DNA of 64,000 nucleotides from Halorhodospira halophila (GCF_016653405.1 NZ_NHSN01000017.1:186001-250000); one strand, 5' to 3'; positions 22,344-36,859 are shown, counted from the stretch's first letter. Translations and numbers: made by a program. The notes: generated by a model not told the origin, from the letters alone.

Positions 22344-23996
22344 ATGGAGAATCAACGCCTCATCCTCCTGATCGCCCTGGCCGGGATCAGCCTGCTGTTG
22401 TACTTCGCCTGGGAGCGGGAGCAGATGGAACCCGCGGAAACAGTGGTGGAGGAACAGGAGGTCGAAGTCGACGACGAGGCACCGGATGCACCGTCCCGGG
22501 CCGAGGAGCCCGACGCCGGGGACCCGATGGCGGAAGGGGTCGTGGATCCGGACGAGGAGGATGCCAAGCGGGTGCGGGTGAGGACCGATCTGGTTGAGGC
22601 GGAGATCAGCACCCGGGGCGGTGACATTCGGCAACTGGATCTGCTCAAGCACCAGAAGGCTTCGGACGACCCGACGCCGTACCGGCTGTTGCGCGATGAG
22701 GGTGAACCGTTGTTCGTCGCTCAGGCGGGGCTCGGCGGCGATGGACCTGTACCAGGCCGAGACGCCCGCTACGAGGTGGAGCAGGAGGCGTTCGAGCTCG
22801 GCGAGGGTGAGGACACCGTCGAGGTTCCGTTGGTCTGGGAGCAAGACGGCGTCAAGGTGCGCAAGGTCTACACCTTCCGGCGGGACAGCTACCTGGTGGA
22901 TGTCCGCCACGAGGTCGAGAACAACGCCGAGGCGGACTGGAGCGGGTTCCAGTTCATCCAGCTGCGTCGGCGGCCGGATCCGCCGGGCACCACGCCGTGG
23001 TACATCCACAGCTTCACCGGGGGGTCGCTGTATACGCAGGAGGATCGCTTTAGCCGGATCTCCTTCAGCGACATGGAGGACTCGGACCTGTCGCGGGACG
23101 TGCGTGACGGGTGGGCGGCCATGCTCCAGCATCACTTCCTCGGGGTGATGATCCCGGAGCGTGGCGAGACGTACCGTTACTACACGCGGGCACTCCCGCA
23201 GGAGACGTACCTGCTCGGCATGTCTTCGCCGTGGCTGCAGCTCGAGGCGGGGGAAAGCGGGCAGAAGACGAACCGGCTGTTCATCGGCCCGAAGGAGCAG
23301 GACCGGCTTACGGCGGTGGGGTCGGCGCTGGAGGTCGACGACCTGCGTCTGACCGTGGATTACGGGTTCCTGACCATCCTCGCCAACCCGCTGTTCTGGG
23401 CGTTGGATCAGATCGAAAACCTGGTCAAGAACTGGGGCGTGGCGATCCTGATCCTGACGCTGTTGATTAAGATCGCCTTCTATAAGCTCTCTGCGATCAG
23501 CTATCGCTCGATGGCGAAGATGCGCAAGGTTCAGCCGAAGATGCAACAGATCCGGGAGCGTTACTCGGATGATCGGCAGCAGATGAACCAAGCGCTGATG
23601 GAGCTCTACAAGAAGGAGAAGATCAACCCGCTGGGCGGCTGCCTGCCGATCCTGGTGCAGATCCCGGTGTTTATCGCCCTGTACTGGGTCCTGGTCGAGA
23701 GTGTCGAGCTGCGGCACGCGCCGTTCATGCTCTGGATCCAGGATCTGTCCAGCCGCGATCCCTACTTCATCCTGCCGTTGCTGATGGGCGCGAGCATGCT
23801 GGTGCAGATGAAGCTGAACCCGCCGCCGATGGATCCGATCCAGAAGCGGGTGATGCAGGTCCTGCCCTTCGTGTTCACCGGCTTCTTCATGCTGTTCCCG
23901 GCGGGACTGGTACTCTACTGGCTGACCAACAACATCCTGTCGATCGCACAGCAATGGTACATACTGCGTCAGGTGGAGAAATCCGACACAGCGTAG
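22344..23996 (+). CDS. yidC: Membrane protein insertase YidC
   Basis: 550 residues. An N-terminal membrane anchor (5-20) is followed by a very acidic linker (about 25-75, packed with Glu and Asp), the periplasmic P1 beta domain (about 80-330) and the conserved 60KD insertase core with five membrane helices (about 340-545). The core contains the cytosolic hairpin [18 protein letters not shown] and the [20 protein letters not shown] helix. It inserts membrane proteins alone or with SecYEG. The acidic linker is stronger than in E. coli and fits a halophilic proteome. Confidence 0.97.
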   Translation: MENQRLILLIALAGISLLLYFAWEREQMEPAETVVEEQEVEVDDEAPDAPSRAEEPDAGDPMAEGVVDPDEEDAKRVRVRTDLVEAEISTRGGDIRQLDLLKHQKASDDPTPYRLLRDEGEPLFVAQAGLGGDGPVPGRDARYEVEQEAFELGEGEDTVEVPLVWEQDGVKVRKVYTFRRDSYLVDVRHEVENNAEADWSGFQFIQLRRRPDPPGTTPWYIHSFTGGSLYTQEDRFSRISFSDMEDSDLSRDVRDGWAAMLQHHFLGVMIPERGETYRYYTRALPQETYLLGMSSPWLQLEAGESGQKTNRLFIGPKEQDRLTAVGSALEVDDLRLTVDYGFLTILANPLFWALDQIENLVKNWGVAILILTLLIKIAFYKLSAISYRSMAKMRKVQPKMQQIRERYSDDRQQMNQALMELYKKEKINPLGGCLPILVQIPVFIALYWVLVESVELRHAPFMLWIQDLSSRDPYFILPLLMGASMLVQMKLNPPPMDPIQKRVMQVLPFVFTGFFMLFPAGLVLYWLTNNILSIAQQWYILRQVEKSDTA

Positions 23997-25363
23997 ACGA
24001 CGGCCGGCAGGCCGACACGATCTGTGCGATGGCGACCCCGTCCGGGCAGGGCGGGGTCGCTGTCGTTCGGGTATCCGGTCGGCGGGCACTGGCGGTCGCG
24101 GAAGCGGTGGCCGGTCCGCTGCCGGCGGCGCGGGAGGCGGCACTGCGGCGCTTTCGGGATGCGGCCGGGGAAGTGCTCGATCAAGGGCTGGTTCTGGTTT
24201 TCAAGGCGCCGGCGTCGTATACCGGGGAGGACGTGGTGGAGCTGCAGGGCCACGGGAGCCCTGCGGCGGTGGGAGCGATCCTCGGGGCGCTCTGCGCGGC
24301 GGGAGCGCGTCCGGCTGGGCCCGGGGAGTTCTCGGAGCGCGCCTTCCTCAATGGTCGGCTGGATCTGACGCAGGCCGAGGCGGTGGCGTCTTTGATCGAG
24401 GCGGAGACGGACAGCGCTCGTCGGGCGGCGCTGCGCGCTCTTTCCGGCGCTTTCGGGCAGCGGGTGGATCGGCTCGGGGAGCGCATGCTCGAGCTGCGGG
24501 CGCATGTGGAAGCCTTCCTGGATTTCCCGGACGACGAGGACGTGCCGGCCGATCCGCCGGAGCTCGGCAGAGAGGTTCGAGGTTTGCTGGGGGAGCTTGA
24601 GGAGATTCGGCGGCGTGCATCGGCAGGGGTCCGACTCGGCGATGGAATGCGGGTGGTGCTCATTGGGCCGCCGAACGCGGGGAAATCGAGCTTGCTGAAC
24701 GGACTGAGCGGGGAGGAGGCGGCGATTGTCTCGGGTCGCGCGGGCACCACGCGGGATGTGGTGCGGCAGCGGGCGGTGATCGGGGCGAGGCGGGCGGAGC
24801 TGCTGGATACGGCCGGATTACGGCGTGCCGAGGAGCAGGACGAAATCGAGGCTGAAGGCGCCCGGCGTGCACGGGCGGCTGCAGCGGAGGCGGATCTGCT
24901 TTTAGTGGTTGTGGAGGCCGGTGGGGCGCTCGACGGGGAGCTGCGAGAGCGGCTGGAGGCGCAGGCGCCCGGGCCGGCGGTTGTGGTCTGGAACAAGATC
25001 GACGAGACCGGGGAGGCACCCGGGTGGGAAGAGGGTGGCGCACTCGGTGGGCACGTGTCGGTGGCGCGGGTCAGTGCGCGGACCGGGGCTGGCATGGAGG
25101 CGTTTCGCGACGGTCTGGAGTCGCTGGTGGCCGGCGAGGCTGGGGACGACGCCTGGGCGGCGCGGCAGCGTCATTTGGATGCGCTGGATCGGGCCGCCGG
25201 AGAACTCGAAGAGGCGCTGGGGGCAGCGACGCGGGGCGGTGAGGAAGAGCTGGTCGCGGAGGCCTTGCGTCGGGCGCAGAGCTCGCTGGGCGAGATTACA
25301 GGCCGCGTCAGCCACGAAGCACTACTGGATCGGATCTTCTCTGGGTTCTGCATCGGCAAGTAG
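23954..25363 (+). CDS. mnmE: tRNA modification GTPase MnmE
   Basis: 469 residues. The start is uncertain. The ATG at 23954 overlaps yidC by 43 bp and lacks a ribosome site, but a later ATG at 24029 would cut into [22 protein letters not shown], the conserved N-terminus. The tetrahydrofolate-binding domain is followed by a helical domain with an inserted G domain ([26 protein letters not shown]) and the C-terminal CIGK, which holds the catalytic cysteine. With MnmG it makes the (carboxymethyl)aminomethyl group on wobble uridine. Its stop codon lies within a parS site. Confidence 0.93.
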   Translation: MVHTASGGEIRHSVDDGRQADTICAMATPSGQGGVAVVRVSGRRALAVAEAVAGPLPAAREAALRRFRDAAGEVLDQGLVLVFKAPASYTGEDVVELQGHGSPAAVGAILGALCAAGARPAGPGEFSERAFLNGRLDLTQAEAVASLIEAETDSARRAALRALSGAFGQRVDRLGERMLELRAHVEAFLDFPDDEDVPADPPELGREVRGLLGELEEIRRRASAGVRLGDGMRVVLIGPPNAGKSSLLNGLSGEEAAIVSGRAGTTRDVVRQRAVIGARRAELLDTAGLRRAEEQDEIEAEGARRARAAAAEADLLLVVVEAGGALDGELRERLEAQAPGPAVVVWNKIDETGEAPGWEEGGALGGHVSVARVSARTGAGMEAFRDGLESLVAGEAGDDAWAARQRHLDALDRAAGELEEALGAATRGGEEELVAEALRRAQSSLGEITGRVSHEALLDRIFSGFCIGK

Positions 25364-25377
25364 TTCCACGTGGAACA
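25362..25377. promoter_or_regulatory. parS site 1 (ParB-binding)
   Basis: AGTTCCACGTGGAACA has the full 14-bp core GTTCCACGTGGAAC (25363-25376) known for gammaproteobacterial parS. It overlaps the last two bases of the mnmE stop codon and lies about 3.5 kb before parB. Confidence 0.88.
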
Positions 25378-25419
25378 CTCCGGTTTTGGGGAGGGGAGCC
25401 CAGTCGGGGGGGTGTGCAC

Positions 25420-25435
25420 TGTTCCACGTGGAACA
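25420..25435. promoter_or_regulatory. parS site 2 (ParB-binding)
   Basis: TGTTCCACGTGGAACA is a perfect 16-bp palindrome and the exact parS consensus. Its centre is 58 bp from that of site 1, in the mnmE-mnmG gap. Confidence 0.92.
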
Positions 25436-25476
25436 TCCCCCTTGAGGGTTCTGCCCCGGCGGCCCAAAATCCCCGC

Positions 25477-27378
25477 ATGAACACCAACCGCTACGATGTC
25501 ATCGTTATAGGCGGCGGCCATGCCGGCACCGAGGCCGCCGCTGCGGCCGCCCGTCTGGGGCGTTCGACCCTGCTGATCACGCACAATCTTGAGACTATTG
25601 GTGCGCTCTCCTGCAACCCCGCCATCGGCGGGATCGGTAAGGGGCACCTGGTGCGTGAGATTGATGCCCTTGGCGGCGTCATGGGGCGCCTTGCCGACGC
25701 CTCGGCTATCCACGCGCGCGTGCTGAACCAGCGCAAGGGCCCAGCGGTTCGTGCGACCCGCATCCAAGCGGACCGACCGACGTACGCCCGTGCCGCTCGA
25801 CAGGCACTCGACGTCCTTCCCAGCCTCGCGCTCTTTCAGGATGCTGCCGACGAGCTGCTGATCGAGGGTGATCGCTGTTGCGGCGTACGGACCGAAAGCG
25901 GTGCCCGCTTCCATGCCCCAGCAGTGGTCATCACGGCCGGAACCTTCCTGGCCGGACGGATCCACATCGGGGCCTCCCGCCACAGCGCGGGGCGTGCCGG
26001 CGATCCGGCGGCCGATCAGTTGGCGGCATCGTTGCGCGATCTCGGTCTGCCGGTTCAGCGGCTGAAGACCGGCACCCCGCCGCGCATCGACCGCCGCAGC
26101 GTCGCGGTTGACCGTTTAGACGCCCAACACGGGGACAACCCGCGCCCACTGTTCTCGCCGTTCTGTCCGCCGGAGCGCCCGCTCCCCGAGGCGGCTTGCC
26201 TGATCAGCTGGACGACCCCCGAGACCCACCGCATCATCCGTGATGCGCTCGATGAGTCGCCGATGTACAGCGGTGCCATCCAGTCCTCTGGGCCGCGCTA
26301 CTGTCCGTCCATCGAGGACAAGGTGGTACGTTTCGCCGATCGCGATCACCATCAGGTGTTCCTCGAGCCCGAGGGGCTCCACGCCACTGAGCTCTACCCC
26401 AATGGCGTCTCCACCGGGCTCCCATTTGCCGTTCAGGAGGCCCTGATCCGCAGCATGCCGGGCCTCGAGCAGGCACAAATCACCCGCCCCGGCTACGCCA
26501 TCGAGTACGACTATCTCGACCCCCGCGGACTGACCCCTTGGCTGGAAAGTGCCACCGTCGGCGGGCTCTATCTGGCTGGGCAGATCAATGGCACCACCGG
26601 CTACGAGGAGGCCGCCGCCCAGGGACTGATCGCCGGACTCAACGCAGCCCGTGTACCCGCCGGCGAGGATCCTTGGTTCCCGACGCGGGATGAGGCTTAT
26701 ATCGGCGTGCTGATCGACGATCTGGTCACCACCGGCGTCACCGAGCCGTACCGAATGTTCACCAGCCGTGCCGAGCACCGACTGCGTCTGCGTGATGACA
26801 ACGCCGAGGACCGCTTGACGCAGATCGGCCGCGGCCTGGGCTCGGTCGGAGAGGCGCAGTGGGCCGGCTTCGCGCGCTACCGGGATGCGCTGGAGAGCGA
26901 GCGCCAGCGCCTGCAGGCGACGCGTGTTCAGCCGGGGGGGCTCTCCGCTGCGCAGGAGGAGCGTCTGGGCGCACGTCTTCGGCGCGATCAGAGCCTCTAC
27001 GACCTTCTGCGCCGCCCCGAACTCTCGTACGACGATGTCCGATTCATCGGCGCCCTGGAGACCGACCGGCCAACCGAGCGTGCCGTGCGGCAGCTGGAGA
27101 TCGAGGCGCGCTACGACGGCTACGTGGAACGGCAGGACCTGGAAAACCAGCGCCACCAGCGCTATTCGAGCGTCCGTATCCCGGACGCCCTGGACTATGG
27201 GGCCATCGATGGCCTCTCGACCGAGGTGCGCGAGCGGCTGACCCGTATGCGCCCAACAACGGTGGGGCAGGCCGCACGCCTGCCCGGCGTGACCCCTGCT
27301 GCCATCTCGCTGCTGCTCATTCATCTGCGCCGCCGCGGGTGGCTGCGGGCTGTCAGTGAGGATGAAGATGCCGCGTAA
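25477..27378 (+). CDS. mnmG: tRNA uridine-5-carboxymethylaminomethyl modification enzyme MnmG
   Basis: 633 residues from the ATG at 25477; an upstream in-frame start at 25414 would run through parS site 2 and is rejected. The FAD-binding [10 protein letters not shown] motif (about 11-20), [23 protein letters not shown] and [16 protein letters not shown] are MnmG signatures. It partners with MnmE, the previous gene. The two parS sites separate the pair by 113 bp. Confidence 0.97.
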   Translation: MNTNRYDVIVIGGGHAGTEAAAAAARLGRSTLLITHNLETIGALSCNPAIGGIGKGHLVREIDALGGVMGRLADASAIHARVLNQRKGPAVRATRIQADRPTYARAARQALDVLPSLALFQDAADELLIEGDRCCGVRTESGARFHAPAVVITAGTFLAGRIHIGASRHSAGRAGDPAADQLAASLRDLGLPVQRLKTGTPPRIDRRSVAVDRLDAQHGDNPRPLFSPFCPPERPLPEAACLISWTTPETHRIIRDALDESPMYSGAIQSSGPRYCPSIEDKVVRFADRDHHQVFLEPEGLHATELYPNGVSTGLPFAVQEALIRSMPGLEQAQITRPGYAIEYDYLDPRGLTPWLESATVGGLYLAGQINGTTGYEEAAAQGLIAGLNAARVPAGEDPWFPTRDEAYIGVLIDDLVTTGVTEPYRMFTSRAEHRLRLRDDNAEDRLTQIGRGLGSVGEAQWAGFARYRDALESERQRLQATRVQPGGLSAAQEERLGARLRRDQSLYDLLRRPELSYDDVRFIGALETDRPTERAVRQLEIEARYDGYVERQDLENQRHQRYSSVRIPDALDYGAIDGLSTEVRERLTRMRPTTVGQAARLPGVTPAAISLLLIHLRRRGWLRAVSEDEDAA

Positions 27379-27997
27379 CCACCTGAATGCGCGCCTTGAG
27401 GAGCTCGATATCGACCTCGATGGCCCTGCCCGGCAGCGCCTCGAGGCGTACCTGTCCCTGCTCATGCGCTGGAATCGCGCGTACAATCTCACCGCTGCGC
27501 GGGATACCGGGACGCTCATCGATCGCCACCTGCTCGACAGCCTGGTGGTGCGGCACCATCTCCCGCCCGGCGCCCTGGCGGATGTCGGCAGTGGCGCAGG
27601 GTTCCCCGGTCTCGCTCTGGCCCTGGTGGAGCCCGAACGGCCGGTCACCCTGATCGACAGCAACGGCAAGAAGACGCGCTTCCTCCGCCAATGCGCCACC
27701 GAACTGGGTCTGAGCCACGTCCAGGTCCGTCAGGCGCGCATGGAATCGTTCGACCAGCGCACCTTTGCGGTTGTCACCGCACGTGCCGTTGCCCCACTGG
27801 TCAGACTGATCGAGGGAACACGGTGCCTGCTCGCGCCGGGCGGGGCGTTGCTCGCCCTCAAGGGCGAGCGCATCGAGGAAGAGTTGGCCGAGCTTCCCGG
27901 CGAAATTGCCGCGGAGCTCGAGGTTCACGAGTTGCCGGCCATCGCCGGTCAGGGGCGCGCCCGACTCGTCATCCGCCGCGCGCCCGTTCAACCCTGA
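27368..27997 (+). CDS. rsmG: 16S rRNA (guanine-527-N7)-methyltransferase
   Basis: 209 residues from the ATG at 27368, chosen because GAGG lies 6 bp upstream; GTG 27356 and ATG 27362 are alternatives. It overlaps the end of mnmG by 11 bp. The SAM-binding [15 protein letters not shown] and [14 protein letters not shown] motifs are typical of RsmG/GidB. It methylates G527 of 16S rRNA in the streptomycin-binding region. Confidence 0.95.
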   Translation: MPRNHLNARLEELDIDLDGPARQRLEAYLSLLMRWNRAYNLTAARDTGTLIDRHLLDSLVVRHHLPPGALADVGSGAGFPGLALALVEPERPVTLIDSNGKKTRFLRQCATELGLSHVQVRQARMESFDQRTFAVVTARAVAPLVRLIEGTRCLLAPGGALLALKGERIEEELAELPGEIAAELEVHELPAIAGQGRARLVIRRAPVQP

Positions 27998-28035
27998 CCC
28001 CGGCCTGGCCGGGAGCCGAAACGCAGGAGAGTGTC

Positions 28036-28830
28036 ATGGGTCGGATCATCGCAATCACCAATCAGAAGGGCGGCGTCGGCAAGACCACCACCTGCGTCAA
28101 CCTGGCCGCCTCGCTGGCCGCCAACCGCAAGCGCGTCCTGCTCATCGACCTGGATCCGCAGGGCAACGCCACCGTCGGCTCGGGGCTGGATCGCCGCGCG
28201 ATTGCCCCGACCGCCTACGAGGTCTTGGCCGAGCAGGCGGCTGTCTCCGAGGCGATCCATGCCATCGAGGGCGCCGGCTTTGACGTCCTGCCCGCGAACG
28301 GAGACCTGACCGCCGCCGAGGTCGAGTTGCTGGAGGCGGACCGACGTGAACAGCGACTCAGTCGTCAGCTCCGCGCCGTCACCGAGGACTACGACTACAT
28401 CCTCATCGACTGTCCGCCCTCGCTGAATATCCTCACCCTGAACGCCCTGGTGGCCGCTCACGGGGTTCTGATCCCGATCCAGTGCGAGTACTTCGCCCTC
28501 GAGGGATTGACTGCGCTGCTCGATACCGTCCGCGGAGTCCAGGCCAGCGCCAACCCGAGCCTCGCCATCGACGGGCTGCTGCGTACCATGTATGACGCCC
28601 GCAATAACCTGGCCAATCAGGTCGGTGAGCAGCTCGCCGCCCACTTCGAGGCGCAGCTCTATCGCACCATGATCCCGCGCAACGTGCGCCTCGCCGAAGC
28701 GCCCAGCCACGGATTACCGGCCCTTGCTTACGATCGCGCCTCGCGCGGCGCCCTGGCGTATATGGCCCTGGCCACCGAGATGGAACGCCGCCACCGCAGC
28801 GGCCAGGCGGCCACGGCCGCCTCCGCCTGA
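28036..28830 (+). CDS. parA: Chromosome partitioning ATPase ParA
   Basis: 264 residues from the ATG at 28036, preceded by AGGAGA. The deviant Walker A KGGVGKTT (11-18), LIDLDPQGNAT and YILIDCPPSL are ParA signatures. It forms ATP-dependent DNA-bound gradients that move ParB-parS complexes. It lies 38 bp after rsmG and 38 bp before parB. Confidence 0.97.
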   Translation: MGRIIAITNQKGGVGKTTTCVNLAASLAANRKRVLLIDLDPQGNATVGSGLDRRAIAPTAYEVLAEQAAVSEAIHAIEGAGFDVLPANGDLTAAEVELLEADRREQRLSRQLRAVTEDYDYILIDCPPSLNILTLNALVAAHGVLIPIQCEYFALEGLTALLDTVRGVQASANPSLAIDGLLRTMYDARNNLANQVGEQLAAHFEAQLYRTMIPRNVRLAEAPSHGLPALAYDRASRGALAYMALATEMERRHRSGQAATAASA

Positions 28831-28868
28831 TCGACTCACCGCACGCAACCCGAGGAGAGAGCAGACGT

Positions 28869-29762
28869 ATGTCGAACAAGAAGCGTGGTCTCGGCCGCGG
28901 CCTGGATGCCCTGCTCGGTGCCGAGCCCGGTGCCGTCGCCGCCGGCCAGCCGGTGGATGGCGGCGAGCTTCATGACCTGCCCGTGGATCTGCTGGAGCGT
29001 GGCCCCCATCAGCCGCGGCGCCACTTTGACGATCAGGCCCTGCAGGAGCTGGCCGACTCCATCCGCGCCCAGGGCGTCGTCCAGCCGCTGGTGGTTCGCC
29101 CCACCGAGGCCGGCCGCTATCAGATCGTCGCAGGTGAGCGCCGCTGGCGGGCCGCTCAACGCGCCGGTATCGACCACGTGCCGGCGCTGGTCCGCGACAT
29201 CCCCGACGAGGCCGCCATTGCCGTCGGTCTGATCGAGAACCTCCAGCGCGAAGACCTCAACCCGCTGGAGGCCGCCGGTGCCCTGCAGCGGCTGATCCAC
29301 GAGTTCGGCCTCTCCCATCAGAAGACCGCCGAGGCGGTGGGGCGCTCCCGTACCGCGGTAACGAACCTGCTGCGGCTGCTCGAACTGAATGAGGATGTAC
29401 AGCGATTGGTCAGCGAAGGCCGCCTCGAAGCCGGGCACGCCAAGGCCCTGGCCGGACTGACGGGCACCGCGCAGAGCGAGGCGGCCGCCCGCGTAGCCCG
29501 CGATCAGCTGACCGTGCGCCAGACGGAATCCCTGGTCCGCCGCTACCAGAAGGCCGCCGCGGCGCCCTCGGAGAGCGAACAGGAGCAGGGCGGTGATGCC
29601 CGGCGCCTCGACCCGGATGTCGAGCGACTGCGCGATACGCTCGCCGATCGGCTGGGGGCGCCGGTGGACATCCAGCACAGCCGCCGCCAGGGCAAGGGTC
29701 GGCTGGTCATCCGTTACAGCAGCCTCGAGGAACTCGACGGCATCCTCGGACGTATCCGTTGA
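28869..29762 (+). CDS. parB: Chromosome partitioning protein ParB
   Basis: 297 residues. The N-terminal KKRGLGRGLDALLG motif contacts ParA. The ParB/Srx CTP-binding domain follows (QPRRHFD, GERRWRAAQRAG, LIENLQREDLNPLEAA), then the helix-turn-helix (HQKTAEAVGRSRTAVTNLLRLLEL) and a C-terminal dimerisation domain. A GAGGAGAG ribosome site precedes it. It should load at the two parS sites at 25.4 kb. Confidence 0.97.
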   Translation: MSNKKRGLGRGLDALLGAEPGAVAAGQPVDGGELHDLPVDLLERGPHQPRRHFDDQALQELADSIRAQGVVQPLVVRPTEAGRYQIVAGERRWRAAQRAGIDHVPALVRDIPDEAAIAVGLIENLQREDLNPLEAAGALQRLIHEFGLSHQKTAEAVGRSRTAVTNLLRLLELNEDVQRLVSEGRLEAGHAKALAGLTGTAQSEAAARVARDQLTVRQTESLVRRYQKAAAAPSESEQEQGGDARRLDPDVERLRDTLADRLGAPVDIQHSRRQGKGRLVIRYSSLEELDGILGRIR

Positions 29763-29777
29763 GTAAGGGAGCCTGAT

Positions 29778-29806
29778 TTGACCCCCCTGATGCCGCCGTT
29801 TAGACT
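29778..29806 (+). promoter_or_regulatory. Sigma-70 promoter for the atp operon
   Basis: TTGACC (29778-29783) is 17 bp from TAGACT (29801-29806), which lies 32 bp before atpI. It is the only promoter-like sequence in the 76-bp gap after parB. Confidence 0.6.
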
Positions 29807-29838
29807 CCGCCACTTATCGATGCCGTAGGGCGTAAAGC

Positions 29839-30261
29839 GTGGAAGTGAGCGAAGCCCTCAATCAGGATTACGAGCCACAGGGCATGTGGCGCAGCCGCCG
29901 CCCGGCGTTACGGGTGGTTATCGCCGTCCTGCTGACCCAAGCCGGCGTTGGCACCATAGCCACTGGCCTCTGGCTCCTGGACGGTGGTTGGTCGGCCATC
30001 GCCGCGGCCTGCGGTGCCGCGATCGCCATCGTCCCCTCGGCCTACTACGCGGCCCACGTCTTTTCCAAGGCGCCGGGGACGGCGCCCCGGCAAGTGCTCA
30101 GGGCTTTTTACATCGGAGAAGTCGTGAAGTTGATTCTCACGGCGGTGCTCTTTATTATCGCGCTCCGATGGTTAAGCGGGCACTTTCTGCCGCTGATAAC
30201 AACGTACGCAGCCGCCCTAGGCACCTACTGGTTCTTCTTCTTGGGGGCCCTCCGTACCTAG
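29839..30261 (+). CDS. atpI: ATP synthase subunit I
   Basis: 140 residues from the GTG at 29839; a second GTG is at 29845. Four hydrophobic segments (about 23-45, 48-68, 88-108, 112-135) fit the small AtpI membrane protein, which assists c-ring assembly in some species. The position just before atpB supports the call. Confidence 0.88.
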   Translation: MEVSEALNQDYEPQGMWRSRRPALRVVIAVLLTQAGVGTIATGLWLLDGGWSAIAAACGAAIAIVPSAYYAAHVFSKAPGTAPRQVLRAFYIGEVVKLILTAVLFIIALRWLSGHFLPLITTYAAALGTYWFFFLGALRT

Positions 30262-31101
<840 letters not shown>

Positions 31102-31123
31102 ACTGCCCCACTTTCGATACTGA

Positions 31124-31447
<324 letters not shown>

Positions 31448-31476
31448 AAGCCGCCAGCTCGATCGGAGGTGAAACC

Positions 31477-31947
31477 GTGAACTTTGGTGCCACGTTCTGG
31501 GGGCCGATGATCAGCTTCGCGCTGTTCGTCTGGTTCACCATGAAATTCGTCTGGCCGCCGATCCAACAGGCGCTTGCCGACCGGCAGAAGCAGATTGCCG
31601 ACGGCCTCGCCGCCGGTGAACGCGGCAAGGAGGAGCTGGAGAAGGCTCAGGCCGAGGTCGACGCCATGCTGCGGGACGCCCGCGAGCAGGCCAGCCAGAT
31701 CATCAACCAGGCCAACAAGCGTCAGGCCGAGATGATCGAAGAGGCGCGGGCCGAGGCCCGCACCGAGGCCGACCGGATCCTGGCCTCCGCCCGTGAGGAG
31801 ATCGATCAGGAGATCCAGCGGGCCCGCGAGGACCTGCGCAAGCAGGTCTCAACCATCGCCGTGCAGGCGAGCAGCCAGATCCTGAAGCGCGAGGTGGACG
31901 CCAAGGCGCACAAGGATCTGATCGACGATCTGGCGACGCAAATCTAG
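31477..31947 (+). CDS. atpF: F0F1 ATP synthase subunit b
   Basis: 156 residues from a GTG with GGAGGTG 5 bp upstream. One N-terminal membrane helix (about 8-26) is followed by a long charged coiled coil rich in Ala, Glu, Gln and Arg. The dimer forms the peripheral stalk linking F0 to the delta subunit. Confidence 0.97.
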   Translation: MNFGATFWGPMISFALFVWFTMKFVWPPIQQALADRQKQIADGLAAGERGKEELEKAQAEVDAMLRDAREQASQIINQANKRQAEMIEEARAEARTEADRILASAREEIDQEIQRAREDLRKQVSTIAVQASSQILKREVDAKAHKDLIDDLATQI

Positions 31948-31956
31948 GGAGGCGCC

Positions 31957-32493
31957 ATGGCCGAGCGCAGCACACTGGCCCGACCTTACGCGCGCGCCGT
32001 CTTCGAGCTTGCCGGTGACGACGCGACCGAGCGCGAGGCTTGGTCGCGTCGGCTTGCGGCGGTGGCCGAGGTGGTGCAGGTGCCCCAGCTCGCCTCGCTG
32101 CTCACCCACCCGCGGATCAGTGCCGAGGAACTCGCCGGCACAGTCTGCGAGGCGGCAGGCGACATCGGGCAGGCCGGGAAGAATTTCGTCCGGCTGCTGG
32201 CGAGCAACCGGCGCCTGCAGTACGCGCCGGAGGTCGCCCGGGTCTACGAGCAGCTGCGTGCCGAGGCCGAGGGCATCGTCGATGTCGAGGTGCTTTCGGC
32301 GACCCAGCTCGAGGACGCGCAGCAAGAACGCCTGGCCGAAGCGCTCCGCAAGCGCCTCGGCCGAGAGGTGCGGCTGCAGACGCGGATCGACGAGTCCCTC
32401 ATCGGGGGGGCGATTATCCGCGCTGGCGACACCACCATAGACGGCTCGGTGAAGGGCAAACTGGCCCGCCTCTCGAGTGCACTGGTTCATTGA
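31957..32493 (+). CDS. atpH: F0F1 ATP synthase subunit delta
   Basis: 178 residues. The N-terminal [14 protein letters not shown] helix bundle and the C-terminal [24 protein letters not shown] motif are AtpH signatures. It caps F1 and ties it to the b dimer. A GGGAGG ribosome site lies just upstream, 9 bp after atpF. Confidence 0.96.
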   Translation: MAERSTLARPYARAVFELAGDDATEREAWSRRLAAVAEVVQVPQLASLLTHPRISAEELAGTVCEAAGDIGQAGKNFVRLLASNRRLQYAPEVARVYEQLRAEAEGIVDVEVLSATQLEDAQQERLAEALRKRLGREVRLQTRIDESLIGGAIIRAGDTTIDGSVKGKLARLSSALVH

Positions 32494-32505
32494 CGAGGTA
32501 GGACG

Positions 32506-34047
32506 ATGCAAGTCAATCCATCGGAGATCAGCGAGCTCATCAAGCGTCGCATTGAGAACTTCGACGCGGCGGCTGAGGCCCGCAACGAAGGCACCGTCGT
32601 CAGTGTCGGCGACGGCATCTGCCGCATCCACGGCCTCGCCGACGTCATGTTCGGCGAGATGCTGGAGTTCCCTGACGACACCTTCGGCATGGCCCTGAAC
32701 CTCGAGCGGGACTCCGTCGGTGCCGTCCTCCTCGGTGACTATCAGCACATCAAGGAGGGGGCCACCGTCAAGTGCACGGGCCGCATCCTCGAGGTGCCGG
32801 TCGGTGAGGCTATGCTCGGCCGTGTGGTCGACGCCCTGGGCCGCCCCTGCGACGGCAAGGGCCCGATCAAGACCGAGGCCAGCGAGCCCATCGAGAAGGT
32901 CGCTCCCGGCGTTATCACCCGTGAGGGCGTCGATCAGCCGGTGCAAACCGGCCTCAAGGCGATCGACTCCATGGTCCCGATCGGCCGGGGTCAGCGTGAG
33001 CTGATCATCGGCGACCGCCAGACCGGCAAGACCGCGGTGGCCGTCGACGCGATCATCAACCAGAAGGACAGCGGCATTAAGTGCATCTACGTCGCGGTCG
33101 GGCAGAAGAACTCGACGGTGGCCAACGTGGTGCGCAAGCTCGAGGAGCATGGCGCGATGGACAACACCATCGTCGTCAACGCCGGCGCCTCCGAGTCGGC
33201 CGCCATGCAGTACATCGCCCCCTACGCCGGCTGCGCCATGGGCGAGTACTTCCGTGACCGCGGCGAAGATGCGCTGATCATCTACGACGACCTGACTAAG
33301 CAGGCCTGGGCCTACCGCCAGGTCTCCCTGCTGCTGCGCCGGCCGCCGGGTCGTGAGGCGTACCCGGGTGACGTCTTCTACCTCCACTCCCGGCTACTCG
33401 AGCGCGCCTCGCGCATCAACGCCGAGGAAGTCGAGCGTCGCACCAATGGCGAGGTCAAGGGCCAGACGGGGTCGCTGACCGCGCTGCCCATCATCGAGAC
33501 CCAAGCCGGCGACGTGTCCGCCTTCGTGCCGACGAACGTGATCTCGATCACCGACGGGCAGATCTACCTCGAGACGGACCTCTTCAACTCGGGCGTGCGG
33601 CCCGCGGTGAACGCCGGTCTGTCGGTCTCCCGCGTGGGTGGCTCGGCGCAGACGAAGATCATCAAGAAGCTCGGCGGCGGTGTCCGCCTGGCGCTGGCCC
33701 AGTACCGCGAGCTGGCGGCGTTCTCCCAGTTCGCCTCCGATCTGGACGAGACCACGCGCCAGCAGCTCGAGCGCGGCAAGCGCACCATGGAGCTGATGAA
33801 GCAGGGGCAGTACGAGCCGCAGTCGGTCGGTGAGATGGCCTTCGTGCTCTTCGCCGCCAACGAGGGTTATGTCGACGACGTCGAGAACGACCAGGTGGTT
33901 CGTTTCGAGAAGGCGCTGCTCGACTACCTGCGTGCCGAGCACGCCGAGCTGCTCCAGCGCATCACGGAGACCGGCGATTACAACGACGAGATCCACGCCG
34001 AGATGCAGAAGGCGATGGACGCGTTCAAGAAAAATCGCACGTGGTGA
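32506..34047 (+). CDS. atpA: F0F1 ATP synthase subunit alpha
   Basis: 513 residues, as in E. coli. Walker [12 protein letters not shown] (about 169-179), the [31 protein letters not shown] region and the [10 protein letters not shown] arginine-finger loop are present. It provides the non-catalytic nucleotide sites of F1. It follows atpH by 12 bp. Confidence 0.98.
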   Translation: MQVNPSEISELIKRRIENFDAAAEARNEGTVVSVGDGICRIHGLADVMFGEMLEFPDDTFGMALNLERDSVGAVLLGDYQHIKEGATVKCTGRILEVPVGEAMLGRVVDALGRPCDGKGPIKTEASEPIEKVAPGVITREGVDQPVQTGLKAIDSMVPIGRGQRELIIGDRQTGKTAVAVDAIINQKDSGIKCIYVAVGQKNSTVANVVRKLEEHGAMDNTIVVNAGASESAAMQYIAPYAGCAMGEYFRDRGEDALIIYDDLTKQAWAYRQVSLLLRRPPGREAYPGDVFYLHSRLLERASRINAEEVERRTNGEVKGQTGSLTALPIIETQAGDVSAFVPTNVISITDGQIYLETDLFNSGVRPAVNAGLSVSRVGGSAQTKIIKKLGGGVRLALAQYRELAAFSQFASDLDETTRQQLERGKRTMELMKQGQYEPQSVGEMAFVLFAANEGYVDDVENDQVVRFEKALLDYLRAEHAELLQRITETGDYNDEIHAEMQKAMDAFKKNRTW

Positions 34048-34056
34048 GCACGCGCT

Positions 34057-34081
34057 GCCGGGGAGCTGCACGCTCCCCGGC
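34057..34081 (+). other. Intercistronic hairpin atpA-atpG
   Basis: A 9-bp stem (34057-34065 with 34073-34081, core CCGGGGAG/CTCCCCGG) has a 7-nt loop. No T tract follows and atpG begins 29 bp downstream. An mRNA processing or stability element is possible. Confidence 0.45.
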
Positions 34082-34110
34082 CGGCCCCTTAACGACACAT
34101 AGGTGACGGC

Positions 34111-36421
<2,311 letters not shown>

Positions 36422-36433
36422 TCCGGGGGTGCC

Positions 36434-36859
36434 ATGAGCACGCTCCAAGTCGACATCGTAAGTGCTGAAGAGCAGCTGTACGCCGGCCAGGCGAGCATGG
36501 TCATTGCGCCGGCGGCCGAGGGTGACGTGGGTATCGCCCCGCGTCACGCCCCGCTGCTGACCCGGCTGCGTCCGGGTGAGCTGCGCATCACCCCGGAGGG
36601 CGACGAAGAGGAATTCTTCTTCTACGCTTCCGGGGGCCTGCTCGAGGTCCAGCCGCACAAGGTGACGGTACTCGCCGATACCGCAGTGCGTGCACGTGAC
36701 ATCGACGAGGCCGCGGCCCTGGAGGCCAAGCGGCGGGCCGAGGAGAAGCTCCGCGAGCAGAAGGACGAGGTGGATTACAGCTCCGTCCAGGCGGAGCTTG
36801 CCGAAGCCATGGCGCAGCTGAGAACCCTCGAGAGCCTGCGCAAGCGGGCCAAGCGCTGA
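36434..36859 (+). CDS. atpC: F0F1 ATP synthase subunit epsilon
   Basis: 141 residues. A beta-sandwich domain (about 1-88) with LQVDIVSAEEQLYAGQ is followed by a C-terminal two-helix hairpin (about 90-140), the region that inhibits ATP hydrolysis in known homologues. It is the last atp gene; glmU starts 20 bp later with its own ribosome site. Confidence 0.97.
   Translation: MSTLQVDIVSAEEQLYAGQASMVIAPAAEGDVGIAPRHAPLLTRLRPGELRITPEGDEEEFFFYASGGLLEVQPHKVTVLADTAVRARDIDEAAALEAKRRAEEKLREQKDEVDYSSVQAELAEAMAQLRTLESLRKRAKR

Noticed and set aside
21849-24143. Minus-strand open frame of about 760 codons across rnpA, yidD and yidC
   Set aside because: Antisense to three conserved genes with correct motifs and spacing; composition typical of a shadow frame.
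25414-25476. Longer MnmG N-terminus
   Set aside because: It would be encoded through parS site 2, and the family start at 25477 gives the expected Rossmann position.
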